From NCBI RefSeq assembly GCF_020379485.1, contig NC_063449.1:34469473-34533472 (forward strand): a stretch of 64,000 bases of DNA, given 5' to 3'. The position numbers were made by a program, and so were the translations under genes. The stretch's first letter is position 1, and every line of letters begins with the position of its first letter. The stretch comes from Brassica napus. Its lineage: Eukaryota; Streptophyta; Magnoliopsida; Brassicales; Brassicaceae. A model generated the notes under the pieces. It was not told where the DNA came from. It ran no database searches and saw only the letters and a program-made list of their open reading frames with translations. Positions 35,968-48,411 of the stretch are shown here, one piece after another.

Positions 35968-37521
35968 TAATCTATAAAGATTCTAGTCGACAACCCTTTT
36001 TCTCATTTGTTGATTTTTTTTTTTATCTGTTTTTTTTAACTAACGGATTAATAGTTAGATAGACAACTAGAAGTTAAAACTGGACAGATGAATAAAATAT
36101 GTTTGAATTTGAACATAATTGCTTCAAGCCAAAACTAAACAAGTCTTTAAGAAATAGTTTTGTAGCTTTTCTTTGTATGTAAATCTTTTAACTCTTTAAA
36201 TCAAATCAGAACCATTTGTTCAACTGTTACATGATTATTATCCGGTTCAATCAAACTCATGTTTAACAGTTTCACATCTGCATTTCGGTTTAGCAAACAT
36301 TTATATGTATGCTCTTTACCCACTATTACAGGAATCAATCAACCAAATAACAAACTTACTAGTTTCTTCTCCTTTCTCTCCTCTCTCTTACTTTGATCTT
36401 CATCTCATCTTTATCCTCTCTTCAAACTCCGCGGACTCGGGTTCTTCGGGGAATCCTCTTCTTCCTATATTGATCATCCTACGAACCGGTTTCCCCTTCT
36501 TTCTATCCTACTATCCCATCAGCATATCATTTCTTTCGGATCATAAACATGCCAATACTAATTATTACACTCGAAATGAATTAAAATATATGCATATATT
36601 CATTTTCAACATTATATTCTCATTCACAAAAGATATGTTTTACAATAATAAATTACTTAACAGATTCAATAAAATATCTGAATAGTAAACATAATTTCCT
36701 CTTTTCTATGAAATCACTATCTGAACTTTGAGTATCTATATTTTTGTCCTAGAACATATTCGCATTTTCAAACTTGTATTGAAATATTTTAAAATATAAC
36801 AAAATAATGGTAAAAAAAATAAAATATGATAATTTAATTGTAATGTTATGCGAAATAAACATCAATAAACATGTCAGTAATAAAGTATAAGAAAATAATT
36901 ATACCAATGCTTCCTGACTTTGCCTTAGCATAGAAACCTGATGAATACCAACTTCCTTCTGTAGATGCTTCATGGTCTGAAGACAATCTACGGACTAAGA
37001 ACACATCAAATCACATTAAGTGCAACCAAAGACAAAGCAGTGCATGAAACATTACCTTAAGAGTACAAAGCCAATGGCCGCCATAGAAATAGAAATGGTA
37101 TAGCTCTGTGAACAACTCTCACGATTCTCCAAATGTCAATAATATATACTGTATAAGATAGCTCCTTGTGTACTAAGGGAAGATGTTGTCTGTATTGTGT
37201 ATGTTTGTTTAGTGCAATAAAAGTCTATTCTTTCTGCAAATGAAGTTTTGTTTTTGTTTTTGTCAGCGTTCATTGTTATTACTTGGACGACATCTACACC
37301 AGATTGAAGCAAATTGCTAGGTTCTGTTTTATTGGTATTCCCTAAGACAATGTTTGGTCTTTACAATTTACTTAGTTACGGAAAAAGTAGAAGTTGAATT
37401 ATGGCTAATCACCAGCGAAAGCTCGAGGGGCCGGGTATGGTCAATGGTGGAGAGCGACATGCCTCACTGAGCTAGTGACATAACCCATGTCTCGGACGTT
37501 CTAACAGTGCTTTTGTTTGAG
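35968..37521. other. Spacer with exon-like remnant
   Basis: Mostly AT-rich without genes. On the minus strand, 37056-37084 and about 36905-36987 look like two small exons: an ATG start, a GTAATG donor, a CGTAG acceptor and open frames. They may be the remnant of a lost gene. No family was recognised. An open frame at 36305-36685 (+) has no known domain. Confidence 0.35.
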
Positions 37522-37864
37522 TGGGTGTTATTGATTATTGTATTAAATGGAATTAAAAGTAAAACCATGTGTTATTGGATTCGTGATTTTAAAATCTTTG
37601 CCCAAATCATCTGTTATTCATTTACTAGTTTTTAAATACTAGTTGAAATTCAGTATTATTTAGTCTTACAGATTTACTTTTTACATTAAATTTCAATGGA
37701 TTTGAAAAGATTTCTATGTTAAAAGTACGAAGACATAAATCCGAAAAGAACCTATAAATTTGTAAATAATAATTAAAATCCACTAGTTTAGAAATTGTTA
37801 AAAATTACATATTTATAATTTTTCATATCACTTAAAAAGTTAAAATACATAAATGAATAACACC
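37522..37864. mobile_element. MITE with ggtgttatt ends
   Basis: The left end gggtgttattgattattgta and the right end tacataaatgaataacacc form an imperfect inverted repeat around an AT-rich, non-coding core. The superfamily is uncertain because a clean target duplication was not seen. Confidence 0.5.
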
Positions 37865-38162
37865 ATTTAGTTTGTCAGTTGTTTGTGGGTTTTACTTTGG
37901 TTTAGCTTTGTAACCTAACCAGTTTTCGGTTTGGGCAGTTATTAATATGTTTAGCTTTGTAATCTATTTATTTCACAAAAATTATTTTTGTTTTTTATCT
38001 TAAAGAGTGTCATTCTACCTTTCTAATGTTTTTTACATATTTAATCTATTTTTATCCTTTCGATATATTTTTATTTAAATCATTTGATTTAGTTAATTGC
38101 ACAATAAAGAAGGATATATCAGTATATATTTTTAAAAATAATTTGTATGAAATATGTTAACA

Positions 38163-39240
38163 CCCCTTATATATCAAAAGAGAAACATTACAACATTTGA
38201 GGTAGCCATGTATCATCACCACAATGATTCTTAGAATCCTTAGAGAAATAAGTTGATCCATCTAAATATATAATAAACTTTTTATTAAACTAACCATAAA
38301 TTAATTATTAATTTTTTTCATTATTTTCTTAAATAAAATTACCGAATTGTCTAATGTGTCTAAAATATATATGATAATTAATGATTTTAAAAAATAAAGA
38401 GTTGGTAAAAATTATTGTATCTTCTATAGTTTTATTAATTTTAACTTATTAAAATAAATTAGACAACCATATAAAATATATAATAAAAATTTATATTTTT
38501 TTCATATATGATATATTTTGAACTTTTAAATACGACTATAAATTACTAAAACTGTTAAAAGTCTCATATTGAAATTTTTGTGATCCATGGTTTAAAATTT
38601 TGTTATGACAAGATACAAATGATCACAAAATCATATAAGTAAAAAAATCTCATTTAATAAATATTAAGATTAAATATATATATATATATATATATCGTTT
38701 AAATTAAACTATATACCATATAAAAATACATAAATATTTTAATTTTGAAATTAGTTTTGAATATTTTTTTGATAAAATCTTTGAAAAATTGACAACTTAA
38801 TATTTAAATTTTAAACTTTTCATAGATTTTTTTTTTTAAAATGATAAATTACTAAAACTATTAAACATTCCATAATGAAAATTTTGTTATAAGTGATTTA
38901 AAGTTTTTGTTATAAAAAAATACAAATGATCAAAAAAAATATGAATAGAAAATATTATTTAATAGATATCACTATTAAGCATATACTATATATATATGTT
39001 AATATCATTAAATATAATTATATATATATATATGTATATATTATAAAATAGAAAAATGTTTGTTTGGATTAATAAAATTTATTTATGTGTTCGCACCAAT
39101 TTAATTATATATGTGATATTTAGGTACTGAAATTTTAATTATTTTATATTTTTATTCTATAATATGTACAAGAATTTATAATATGTAAAAATATTTTATA
39201 TATAGTGTTCATTCCACGCAAGGCGCAAGTCTTAACCTAG
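38163..39240 (+). mobile_element. Helitron, about 1.1 kb, non-autonomous
   Basis: Starts near ccccttatatatcaaaagag and ends with the hairpin-like cacgcaaggcgcaagtcttaa followed by CTAG (39237-39240), then T. The interior is extremely AT-rich, with an (AT)n run at 38675-38694. It is homologous to the inverted element at 50856-51883: both share 'gaaacattacaac', 'gattcttagaat' and a matching 3' hairpin region. It ends about 430 bp before the SUS6 start codon and so may lie in its promoter. Confidence 0.75.
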
Positions 39241-39673
39241 TTTTATGTTAAACGGAAGAAGTATTACAAAAACATACATTGAAATATACTATGAACTTAT
39301 ATTCATTTATGCATATTATTAGATAGGAAAGTATATGCATAGATCTTGGTCCACATGGACCACAACATAAACCCCAAGAAAAGCAAAAAAAAAGTACAAA
39401 AATCTTATTTTGCTCTCAACATATAAAAATCAGCATATTCTTTTTTGTTTACTTGCACACTTAGCTAGCTTTTCCAACGAATAATCTTCTCCCTCTTCCT
39501 TCTCCTTCTACCCTGTCCCCTTCCACAGCATATTCATTACCTCAACGTATTACGTATCCTACATATACCTTGTGATTATCACACGATGTTTCAGCAAAAC
39601 TACTTCATCTCAATCATTTCAATCTCCTTGAGGGAAAGTTTGATCCCTTCTTGTTGTTTCTGTACCAAAAGAA
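39241..39673 (+). promoter_or_regulatory. SUS6 proximal promoter and 5' leader
   Basis: The sequence between a Helitron end and the SUS6 start codon. A TATA-like acatataaaa lies at 39419-39428, about 250 bp upstream, followed by a pyrimidine-rich stretch near 39485-39530 typical of plant leaders. No other motif can be supported. Confidence 0.4.
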
Positions 39674-42600
39674 ATGGCTTCTTCCTCATCTCCAACAACG
39701 CTTCAAAGATCGGATTCAATCGCTGACAAAATGCCTGATGCATTGAAACAAAGCCGGTATCATATGAAGAGATGTTTTGCCAGGTTTTCTACAACTTTCA
39801 ACATCACATTATTGATTAGTTTTTTTTTTTCTTTGCTATATTTGGATCCCTTATATATTATGTTTTTATGTGGGGAAATATGTTGTAGCTTTGTTAAAGG
39901 AGGAAAGAAGCTAATGAAGCGTGAGAATCTAATGAATGAGATAGAAAAATGTATAGAAGATAGCAATGACCGCAAGAAGATTATGGAGGGACTGTTTGGT
40001 TACATTCTCACATGTACTCAGGTAATATATGATCTTCATTACCATTTGCAGTTAAGACAAGGTTTAATCAGTTGCTGTTTTAACTACTCAGGAAGTAGCA
40101 GTGGTTCCACCCTTTGTTGCTTTAGCCGCAAGGCCCGATCCTGGTTTCTGGGAATATGTTAAGGTCAACGCTGGAGATCTATCAGTGGATGAAATCACAG
40201 CCACGGATTACTTGAAGCTCAAGGAATCTGTTTTCGACGAGTCATGGTTAGTAAAGATCTTCATACAAGAGCAATATGTGTTACTTAAAAAAGCTCAAGG
40301 AATCTTATCTTTTTTTTCCAAATGTTTTGTAGGGCTAAGGATGAACATGCATTGGAGTTAGACTTTGGAGCGATTGATTTCACAACTCCTAGGCTTAATC
40401 TTTCTTCTTCGATTGGAAATGGAGCTGATTACATCTCTAAGTTTATATCTTCTAAGCTTGGAGGCAAATCTGATAAACTAGAACCTTTGTTGAACTACTT
40501 ACTTCGCCTTAACCATCATGGAGAGGTCATGACCTAATCATATTCTTGTTTCTGTTTTGACTTACTTTCTTCACAAGTTAACTCATTCATGGTGATTTAT
40601 GTCTGCAGAATCTCATGATCAATGAAGGTATCAACACAGTTGCAAAGCTCAAGAAATCTCTGATGCTTGCTGTGAATGTAGTGTCCACTTACCCTAAACA
40701 CACACCTTATGAAACTTTCTCTCCAAGGTAAAAAACTCAGCTCAAGATGCTTTTTATCTTCCAAGAGGAACTATAACAAGGATGTGCTTAATAAGGTCTC
40801 TTTTTAAGGTTGAAGGAAATGGGATTTGAGAAAGGTTGGGGAAACACATCAGAGAGAGTGAAAGAAACCATGGTTATGCTCTCAGAAGTTCTAGAGGCAC
40901 CAGACAGTGTGAAGCTAGATTTGCTCTTTAGCAGACTTCCCACAGTGTTCAACGTTGTGATCTTCTCTGTCCATGGCTATTTTGGTCAGCAAGACGTGCT
41001 AGGTTTACCAGATACCGGAGGCCAGGTACTTGCATAACAAGTCTTCATTTTAATTAACAAGAGGATCATCTTATTGGTCTTACATCGGTAAATGATGATC
41101 ATATAGGTTGTTTACATTCTTGATCAAGTAAGAGCGTTAGAAGAAGAGCTGCTCATTCGAATTAACCAACAAGGTCTAGGGTTCAAGCCACAGATTCTTG
41201 TGGTGACAAGGTTAATACCAGAAGCAAGAGGCACAAAGTGTGATCAAGAACTAGAAGCCATTGAAGGAACCAAGCATTCTCATATCCTCAGAGTTCCTTT
41301 TGTTACAGATAAAGGAACCCTCCGTCAATGGGTTTCCCGGTTCGATGTCTACCCTTACCTGGAGAGGTTTACTCAGGTAAGAAGTTTTGTTCTTATGTTC
41401 TGAACAACAAAAGCAAACTAATCCTGTTAATTTACTTTACAGGATGCAACGAGCAAGATTCTTCAACGCTTTGAGTGCAAGCCTGACCTCATCGTTGGAA
41501 ACTACACAGATGGGAACTTGGTTGCATCTCTAATGGCCACCAAACTCGGTGTCACTCAAGGAACCATTGCTCATGCGTTGGAGAAGACAAAGTATGAAGA
41601 TTCAGATGCAAAGTGGAAAGAACTAGATCCTAAATACCATTTCTCTTGCCAGTTCACAGCTGATTTAATCGCAATGAATGTCACTGACTTCATCATTACC
41701 AGCACATATCAAGAAATTGCTGGAAGGTTCGTTCTCTTTTTCTATATTACATGTCATTAAGATTCAAACTCATAAATCTATAACCTGTGCAGCAAGGAAA
41801 GACCAGGGCAGTATGAGAGTCACACTGCCTTCACAATGCCTGGTCTATGTAGAGTTGTATCTGGCATTGATGTGTTTGATCCAAAGTTCAACATTGCTGC
41901 TCCTGGTGCCGATCAATCTGTATACTTCCCTTACACAGAGACGCCAAAAAGATTGACTAAGTTTCATCCTTCTATACAAGAACTGCTCTACAATGAGAAA
42001 GACAATAATGAACACATGTAAGTAGTACTCTCATTACAAATAATGAAACACTACAGTATATGGTTTTTGAGTTTAACCTAACTTGTTTGTTGATACAGGG
42101 GATACCTTGCGGAAAGAGAGAAACCAATCATCTTCTCAATGGCTAGACTTGACACAGTGAAGAACATAACTGGTTTGGTTGAATGGTATGGTAAAGACAA
42201 GAGACTAAGAGAGATGGCTAACCTTGTAGTAGTTGCTGGATTCTTCGACATGTCGAAATCTAATGATAGAGAAGAGAAAGCTGAGATAAAGAAGATGCAT
42301 GATCTCATTGAAAAGTACAACCTCAAGGGGAAGTTCAGATGGATAGCTGCTCAAACTGATAGATACAGAAACAGTGAGCTTTATAGGTGCATTGCCGATA
42401 CAAAAGGAGTCTTTGTTCAACCTGCTTTGTATGAAGCTTTTGGTTTAACGGTCATTGAAGCCATGAACTGTGGACTACCAACTTTCGCCACGAATCAAGG
42501 TGGACCGGCTGAGATAATCGTTGATGGTGTTTCTGGTTTCCACATTGATCCCAACAATGGTGATGAATCTGTTGCCAGGATTGGAGACTTCTTCAGCAAG

Positions 42601-43386
42601 TGCAGTACAGATGGTTTGTACTGGGATAGTATCTCTAACGCTGGTCTCAAACGTATCTATGAGTGGTAAGTAGACTTGACTTAACTCTTATAACGCAAAT
42701 GTGTCACAATACATTTGCTTATTTTGAGGTTTTGTATGGTCTTTGTAGCTACACATGGAAGATCTATGCAGAGAAGTTGTTGAAAATGGGAAGCATATAT
42801 GGATTCTGGAGACAAGTGAATGAAGATCAGAAGAAAGCTAAGCAGAGATACATTGACATGCTTTACAATCTCCAGTTCAAACCATTGGTGAGTTTCTTTT
42901 TTAACTATCATCTAAAGATTTACTATTGATGCTATCTACAAAACTAACCTTTATCATTGGTGTGCTTTCCTGTAGACCAAGAAAGTGACTATCCCTGAAG
43001 ATAAATCTTTGCCTATGAGACTGGCTTCACTCCGTAACCTCCTTCCCAAGAAACCAGCATCTCTTGGAGGAGGAAGTAAGCAGAAGGAAGTCACAGAGAC
43101 GAAACCAAAGAGTAAAGATGGTCAAAAACGAAATGATGTCAAGGCAGGAGAAGGAGAGGTAAAAGAGGGGTTGCTTGCAGCTGAAGCATCAGAGAGGATG
43201 AAGAAAGTTTTAGAGACTTCTGAAGAGACACAGAGGCTAGAGAAGATGAAGATTGCATACGGACAACAACGGAACCAAGGAGGTTCATCGGTTAGGAACT
43301 TGTTCTGGTCAGTAGTGGTTTGTCTCTACATCTGTTACATTTTGAAGCAGAGGTTCTTTGGAACTTACTCGGTTCAAGAGGATTAA
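39674..43386 (+). CDS. SUS6: Sucrose synthase, SUS5/SUS6 type
   Basis: Twelve exons: 39674-39783, 39889-40021, 40092-40246, 40333-40525, 40609-40727, 40809-41025, 41107-41376, 41443-41726, 41793-42017, 42099-42665, 42749-42887, 42976-43386. They total 2,823 bases or 940 residues, close to the 940-odd of Arabidopsis SUS6 and longer than the roughly 810 of SUS1. An N-terminal regulatory region is followed by the GT-B glycosyltransferase: [55 protein letters not shown], then in the GT4 part [10 protein letters not shown] and the sugar-nucleotide site [20 protein letters not shown]. It converts sucrose plus UDP to UDP-glucose and fructose. In Arabidopsis the SUS5/SUS6 pair supplies callose synthesis in phloem sieve plates. 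The C-terminal extension ends in a hydrophobic segment. Confidence 0.95.
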
Positions 43387-44073
43387 AAGTAAATTAAAAA
43401 GCTGTAAATATTTAATAAAGGAAAATATCATCAATGTAAAAGTTAATATATGAAAGTTATGGTCAGAAATAAAAACTGTATGAATTATTATTTCTATGAT
43501 GTTTTGGCTTCCAGATTGGACAACTTTAAATAACACGTGTACGTACTCTCTGCATGTATTAATTATGAAAATTTGTTGAACATATATTTGAATTAATTTG
43601 TTAAGATAATAAATAAAGCAATGAATCGGTCCATATGATAATTAAATTTGAGATAGCTATATGGAGCAAACGAATGCAGAGACTGTATGTGAAGTTTCAC
43701 TTTGTTCAAGGTCCCAAAATAAATGTGGTAGGGAACTTTATATCAATGCTTTAAAACTCTATTTAATTGCTTCTTCTCTATCAGATTAATGTAAATATTT
43801 AATGAATACTCCTATAATATTAGGCATACATGAGTGGTAAATTAAAGACCAAAGTGATAATACTAGGGAATATGTAGATAACTTTTCTTCCTAAATAACT
43901 ATCTCATCAATAGATTTATATTTTATGAATTGATGCATGACAAATTCATTATACTATGTTTGCTTCATCAGTAGATATATTTTCTTTTGAAAACGATCAA
44001 TAGATATATTTCATTTACGTTATAGCATTTATAATCTCATCCGATACGTTTCCATTTCATCCAATAATGACAA
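43387..44073. other. SUS6 3' flank
   Basis: Probably holds the 3' UTR (aataaa-type signals near 43415) and AT-rich spacer. No gene is seen. It ends in GACAA (44069-44073), the left target duplication of the next element. Confidence 0.45.
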
Positions 44074-44429
44074 TGTTTGAACCGAAAACGGTGTGTTTGC
44101 CGGATTCATACAATGAAGAATTTAGATTTCTTAAATTCTTAAGGCTTAAGAGAAATCAACGTAGAGATCAAATGGAAAAATGAACATCAAAAAAAGTTTA
44201 TTGATCAAAGATCGTATTACATGTACGATTACAAGTGTAAATTAAATCTAAGAATCCATAAACTCTTTTCTAAGAAAGTGTTTTAAGTCTAGATGGAAAA
44301 GAGAGAAATCCTTTCTTATAAGGAGGTAGCTCCTTATTTATAGAAAATTGAGGTCTAGGATTTCCTAGCAATATGGGTCTAGTTCAATGTCTAATGGGCC
44401 TCGAGGAGGATGTAAATCCACCCCCAACA
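44074..44429 (-). repeat. Left outer LTR (3' LTR on minus strand)
   Basis: 356 bp, TG...CA on either strand. It begins tgtttgaaccgaaaacggtg, which matches the right LTR exactly over the first 50 or so bases. It contains the minus-strand TATA-like CTATAAATAAGGAGC near 44327-44341. Confidence 0.9.
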
Positions 44430-44890
44430 GTAAGCCCCCCAAGTTCGTAGAGAGAGATGAAATCGATCTCTGCGAAGTTTACGAATAGGGTTTATTAGAC
44501 AATGAACTAGACACACTCATGCCTATGACGGTTTAGGCGAGTTTATTTCGAACTTGTGCCTAGTAAAATACGAGTTTGCTTTAAACTCGTGCTTAGCGAA
44601 AGACGAGTTTACTTGACTCATGCTAAGACAGAAGCGAGTTTACTGAGAACTCGTGCCTAGTAGAAGGAGAGCTTCTGTAAACTCATGCCTAGCCAAAGAT
44701 GAGTTTTTGTAAACTCGTGTCTAACAATAAGCGAGTCGACCGCAAACTCGTGCCTAATAAAAAGCAAGTTCAATTTAAACTCGTGCCTAAAATGCATGTT
44801 TACCGAACTATTGCCGACCCGAAGTCTCGTGTTGAGATCATGTGTGCTGAGCAAGTTGTTCGCGTGTACGTTCGTCAGGCTAGGCTAGGA
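44430..44890. repeat. Internal direct repeat, copy A
   Basis: From gtaagccccccaagttcg to about gtcaggctaggct. This block recurs with few differences at 47476-47935. It contains a series of short degenerate 'aactcgtgcctag...gcgagttt' motifs. Confidence 0.85.
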
Positions 44891-47116
44891 TAACGTTGAT
44901 GAACGCGGGAACTGCGAGGTCCGTGATGAGCTCGTGATTGGCGACGATGAAGTCAGCAAGGGTTGTGAGAACCGTGATCAAGTCGGCGCCAACTGCAAAG
45001 AGAGTCTCATATTCTTCACCTTCTCCACTCCGTTAGTTGTAATGGAAGAAAGCTTGTCTCGTGTTCCGTTGCGATGACAACCTAAAGTTGTTCATTCTGA
45101 GACATAAGCAAGCATGTCAATTATTAATATAGGAGATCACGCTCAATATCAACTTTACTAGCAAAATACAAGTGAAGATCCTTGTACTGCTGTAAAATAT
45201 AAAACGGTGTATCTGAAGTAAATAATTAACTAATTGGATTAAAAGACTTATCTCGTCAAGACAACGACAAGGATGATGAATCGTGATCGTCGGAGGAGCT
45301 TTTTGTGACGTAGAGACGCGAGCCCGAGCCGAGTCACGAAGGAGCAACAAGAGGCAGTGGAAGAGTGTAAGATAACGGCCAGGAACTGAAATCGCTAAGC
45401 CTCTAATTGTGAGCAGGAACGGATCAGCAGCTCAACTCCAGAGCTTGTTCTCATCAAACTCTTCTTGTCTCAAGCTTGTGCCGGTTGCGGTAAGTTTTGG
45501 ACTGAAGGAGACAATGCCATGCCGCGAGTCCATCGGTTCTCTCGTGAGTCTGAAGACGCTCGATGTTGAAGCCACCACCGGCAGAAGAACAGCACCCGAA
45601 CTCAACTCGAGCAAGCTTGGTCTTGTGAGATAAATCCATTCGTGGTTGCCACAGTCACCGTGATTTTGAAGTAGATGATCATGAGCTGGTCATGGTCCAT
45701 CGTGTGTTCCTCTGCTTCTCCCCTCTTTTGATGTTAAGCTCGGGGTCTTGGTGTCGATGGAGCTTAAAGACGTCGTAACTGATGGAGCATGGGAGGCCGA
45801 GCTTTTTTGTTTTGTGGACAGCGTCTCACCATAAGCTTCTCGCCGTAAATGAGATTATGCTGAGAACTCAGGACTTGGCAGTAGATGGCAGTGAATCATG
45901 ATCTCCGGTAGCAGTGAGATCAAGGTCTCACTAGAAGAACTTTCTTCACAAACTCATGAACAAAGTCTTTCTAGAGGAGATATCAAGGGATGCTAATCCA
46001 ACCTTCTCTTCTACTGTTTTGTCTTCTAGATGGATCCTCTATAGTCTTGTAAAGTCATCGTTGAGAGACCTTACATTGGAGTCGTGAGGATATGGACCAA
46101 AAACCACTTGACGAGAATCCATTTTGTGCCGACACGTTGGTTGCGCAGAACTGGTTTTCGAGAAGAGAAGCTTGATGCTGGCGAGTTGATAGGCCAAGCC
46201 ACTTTATTCTCCACTTTATTCTTGACATTAGAAGACAAGACCAGAGCTTTATTTGTGGAGTCGATCTTGGGCTCGTGTTGATGGATTACTTCTGTTGCTC
46301 CTCTCTACTCTCTGTCGCTGACATGAAACCCAAGCGTGACCTCAAATGTCAAATAATATCTCCACTCTGTCTGAAAACAGAGCTCAAGTCATCAGAGATA
46401 ATGAACCAATCACCGGTGTCTGTGTCCCGATCAATCACCATCCACCTAGACCAGAGATCGACGATGTCGAAGCTCAGGACTTGTTCTGAACAAAGCTCAA
46501 AACCTGATCTCAGTAAGCTATCGTCATCTCATCTGTTCTCTTGTAAAGATTAAAACAGAGCTCACAACGACCAGAGCGTAGCTGCTCTACTAATGGCGTT
46601 TGAACAAACCTCACCGACCAGCTTCGTTTCTCTATTTCAAGCCTTCAGCTTTGACGAGACGGCGAGTTTGGCATCGACGGCTTTGGGTTCTTCGCGTCTC
46701 TCTCTGTACTTGTGTTCTTCGCGACTCTCACTTGACCTTGAAAGATTCAGTTCATCGCAACACACCTAGGGAGATCGTGTTTCCCGGACTGGGAATAAGC
46801 TCGAGCAGTCCGAGAAGAGCAGTCCCAGAAGCTTCACCGGCGGACCGAGACAAGATCAAGCTCGTGAGCTTCGCCGAGATTAGTTCCCAAGCTTTGTTGC
46901 AATCTTTATGAACCGAAGGATGAAACGGCAAGCTGAGAATCTTGGGTTCGTTGGTGACATCAACATCACGATTTCGAAGAAAGCTTACCCCTTTCTCTAG
47001 ACTCGCGTCCAATGGAAGAAGAAAGACGATTTTGATTTTTGATTTTTTTTTGTCCAAGATCTAGGGTTTTTCCAAGTTTGATATGCTTTGAATGGCTCCC
47101 TCCTTCTAGCGCCAAC
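44891..47116. other. Left internal region of the LTR element, non-coding
   Basis: About 2.2 kb of moderately GC-rich sequence with many short open frames on both strands but no recognisable retroelement or host protein. It ends at the primer-site-like motif next to the central LTR (47099-47116). Confidence 0.5.
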
Positions 47117-47475
47117 TGTATGAATTCGACAAACACACCATTTTCGGGTAGGGTACAGTTTACTCTCAACGAAATAGATTTCTTAGATTATTGAGGCTAA
47201 AGAGAAATCAATATAGAAATCAAATGGAAAAAGAACATCAAAAAGAATTTATTGATTAAAGATTATATTACATGTATGACTACACGTGTAAATAAATCTA
47301 AAAATCAATAAGCTCTTTGTATGAAGTGTGTAATGTGTAAAATGGGAGAAGAGAGATCTTAATTAAGAGAAAGATCTCTTTATTTATACAATGATATGTC
47401 TAGGGTTTTCTAGCCAAATGGGTCTAGTACATTGTCTAATGGGCATTGAGGGAGGGTGTAAATCCACCCCCAACA
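47117..47475 (-). repeat. Central LTR
   Basis: 359 bp, from tgtatgaattcgacaaacac to ccacccccaaca. It shares the LTR body (fttattgatyaaag-type and ggtgtaaatccaccccc text) with the outer LTRs but differs at many positions, especially in its first 80 bases. It lies next to the primer-site-like motif on its left and the polypurine-like motif on its right. Confidence 0.85.
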
Positions 47476-47935
47476 GTAAGTCCCCCCAAGTTCGTTGAGA
47501 GAGATGGAATCGATCTCTGCGAAGTTTACGAATAGGGTTTATTAGACAATGAACTAGACACATTCGTGCCTATGACGGTTTAGGCGAGTTTATTTCGAAC
47601 TTGTGCCAAGTAAGAAGCGAGTTTGCTTTAAACGCGTGCTTAGCGAAAGACGAGTTTACTTGACTCATGCTAAGACAGAGGCGAGTTTACTGAGAGCTCG
47701 TGCCTAGTGGAAGGAGAGCTTCTGTAAACTCATGCCTAGCCAAAGACGAGTTTTTGTAAACTCGTGTCTAACAATAAGTGAGTCGACCGCAAACTCGTGC
47801 CTAATAAAAAGCAAGTTCAATTTAAACTCGTGCCTAAAATGCATGTTTACCGAATTATTGCCGACCCGAAGTCTCGTGTTGAGATTGTGTGTGTCGAGCA
47901 AGTTGTTGGCGTGTATGCTCGTCAGGCTATGATGA
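47476..47935. repeat. Internal direct repeat, copy B
   Basis: Near-identical copy of 44430-44890. Differences are scattered substitutions. Together with the adjacent LTR it shows that the two halves of the element share an origin. Confidence 0.85.
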
Positions 47936-48411
47936 CGTGAGAAAGCAACAGCTTGTGCTGTTTCCAATAAGCTCGTGGCTGAGAGCCATCTTTCGAAGCA
48001 TGAGGACATATGGTGGTGGCAACTGCTTGTTGGCTCCGTTTTTCTCTTTGGCTCTGGTTCACAAAAGCATGATCATCATTAGACCAATATAAACCAGAAG
48101 AAATAACCAACTGTTGCATAATTAATATGCAAGCTATCAAACTTGTTTTTACTTAATGCTAGTGAGTTGTGCATGATGATATAATAATTGTCAACTTATT
48201 AATATCATAGACTACCAACAGCTAAGCAATAACATAAGATGAATGAACAGTTTAGAGTTGTTTCATTAGTTTAAACCAAAGCCACAAAGTTTAAGTGATT
48301 AAAGCACGTGATGGTTTGATAAAATAACTTATCTTTGGTGTGAAGAAGAAACGAGCATCCTACAGAAAGCTTGTGCCTTTAATGGCTATTTCAATTTCAG
48401 TTCGGTTCCAC

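Noticed and set aside
36305..36685. 126-codon frame on the plus strand
   Set aside because: Composition is that of translated AT-rich DNA, with no recognisable motif.
44891..47116. Retroviral-type gag/pol genes in the left internal region
   Set aside because: No protease, reverse transcriptase, RNase H or integrase motif appears in any frame. Only short open frames.
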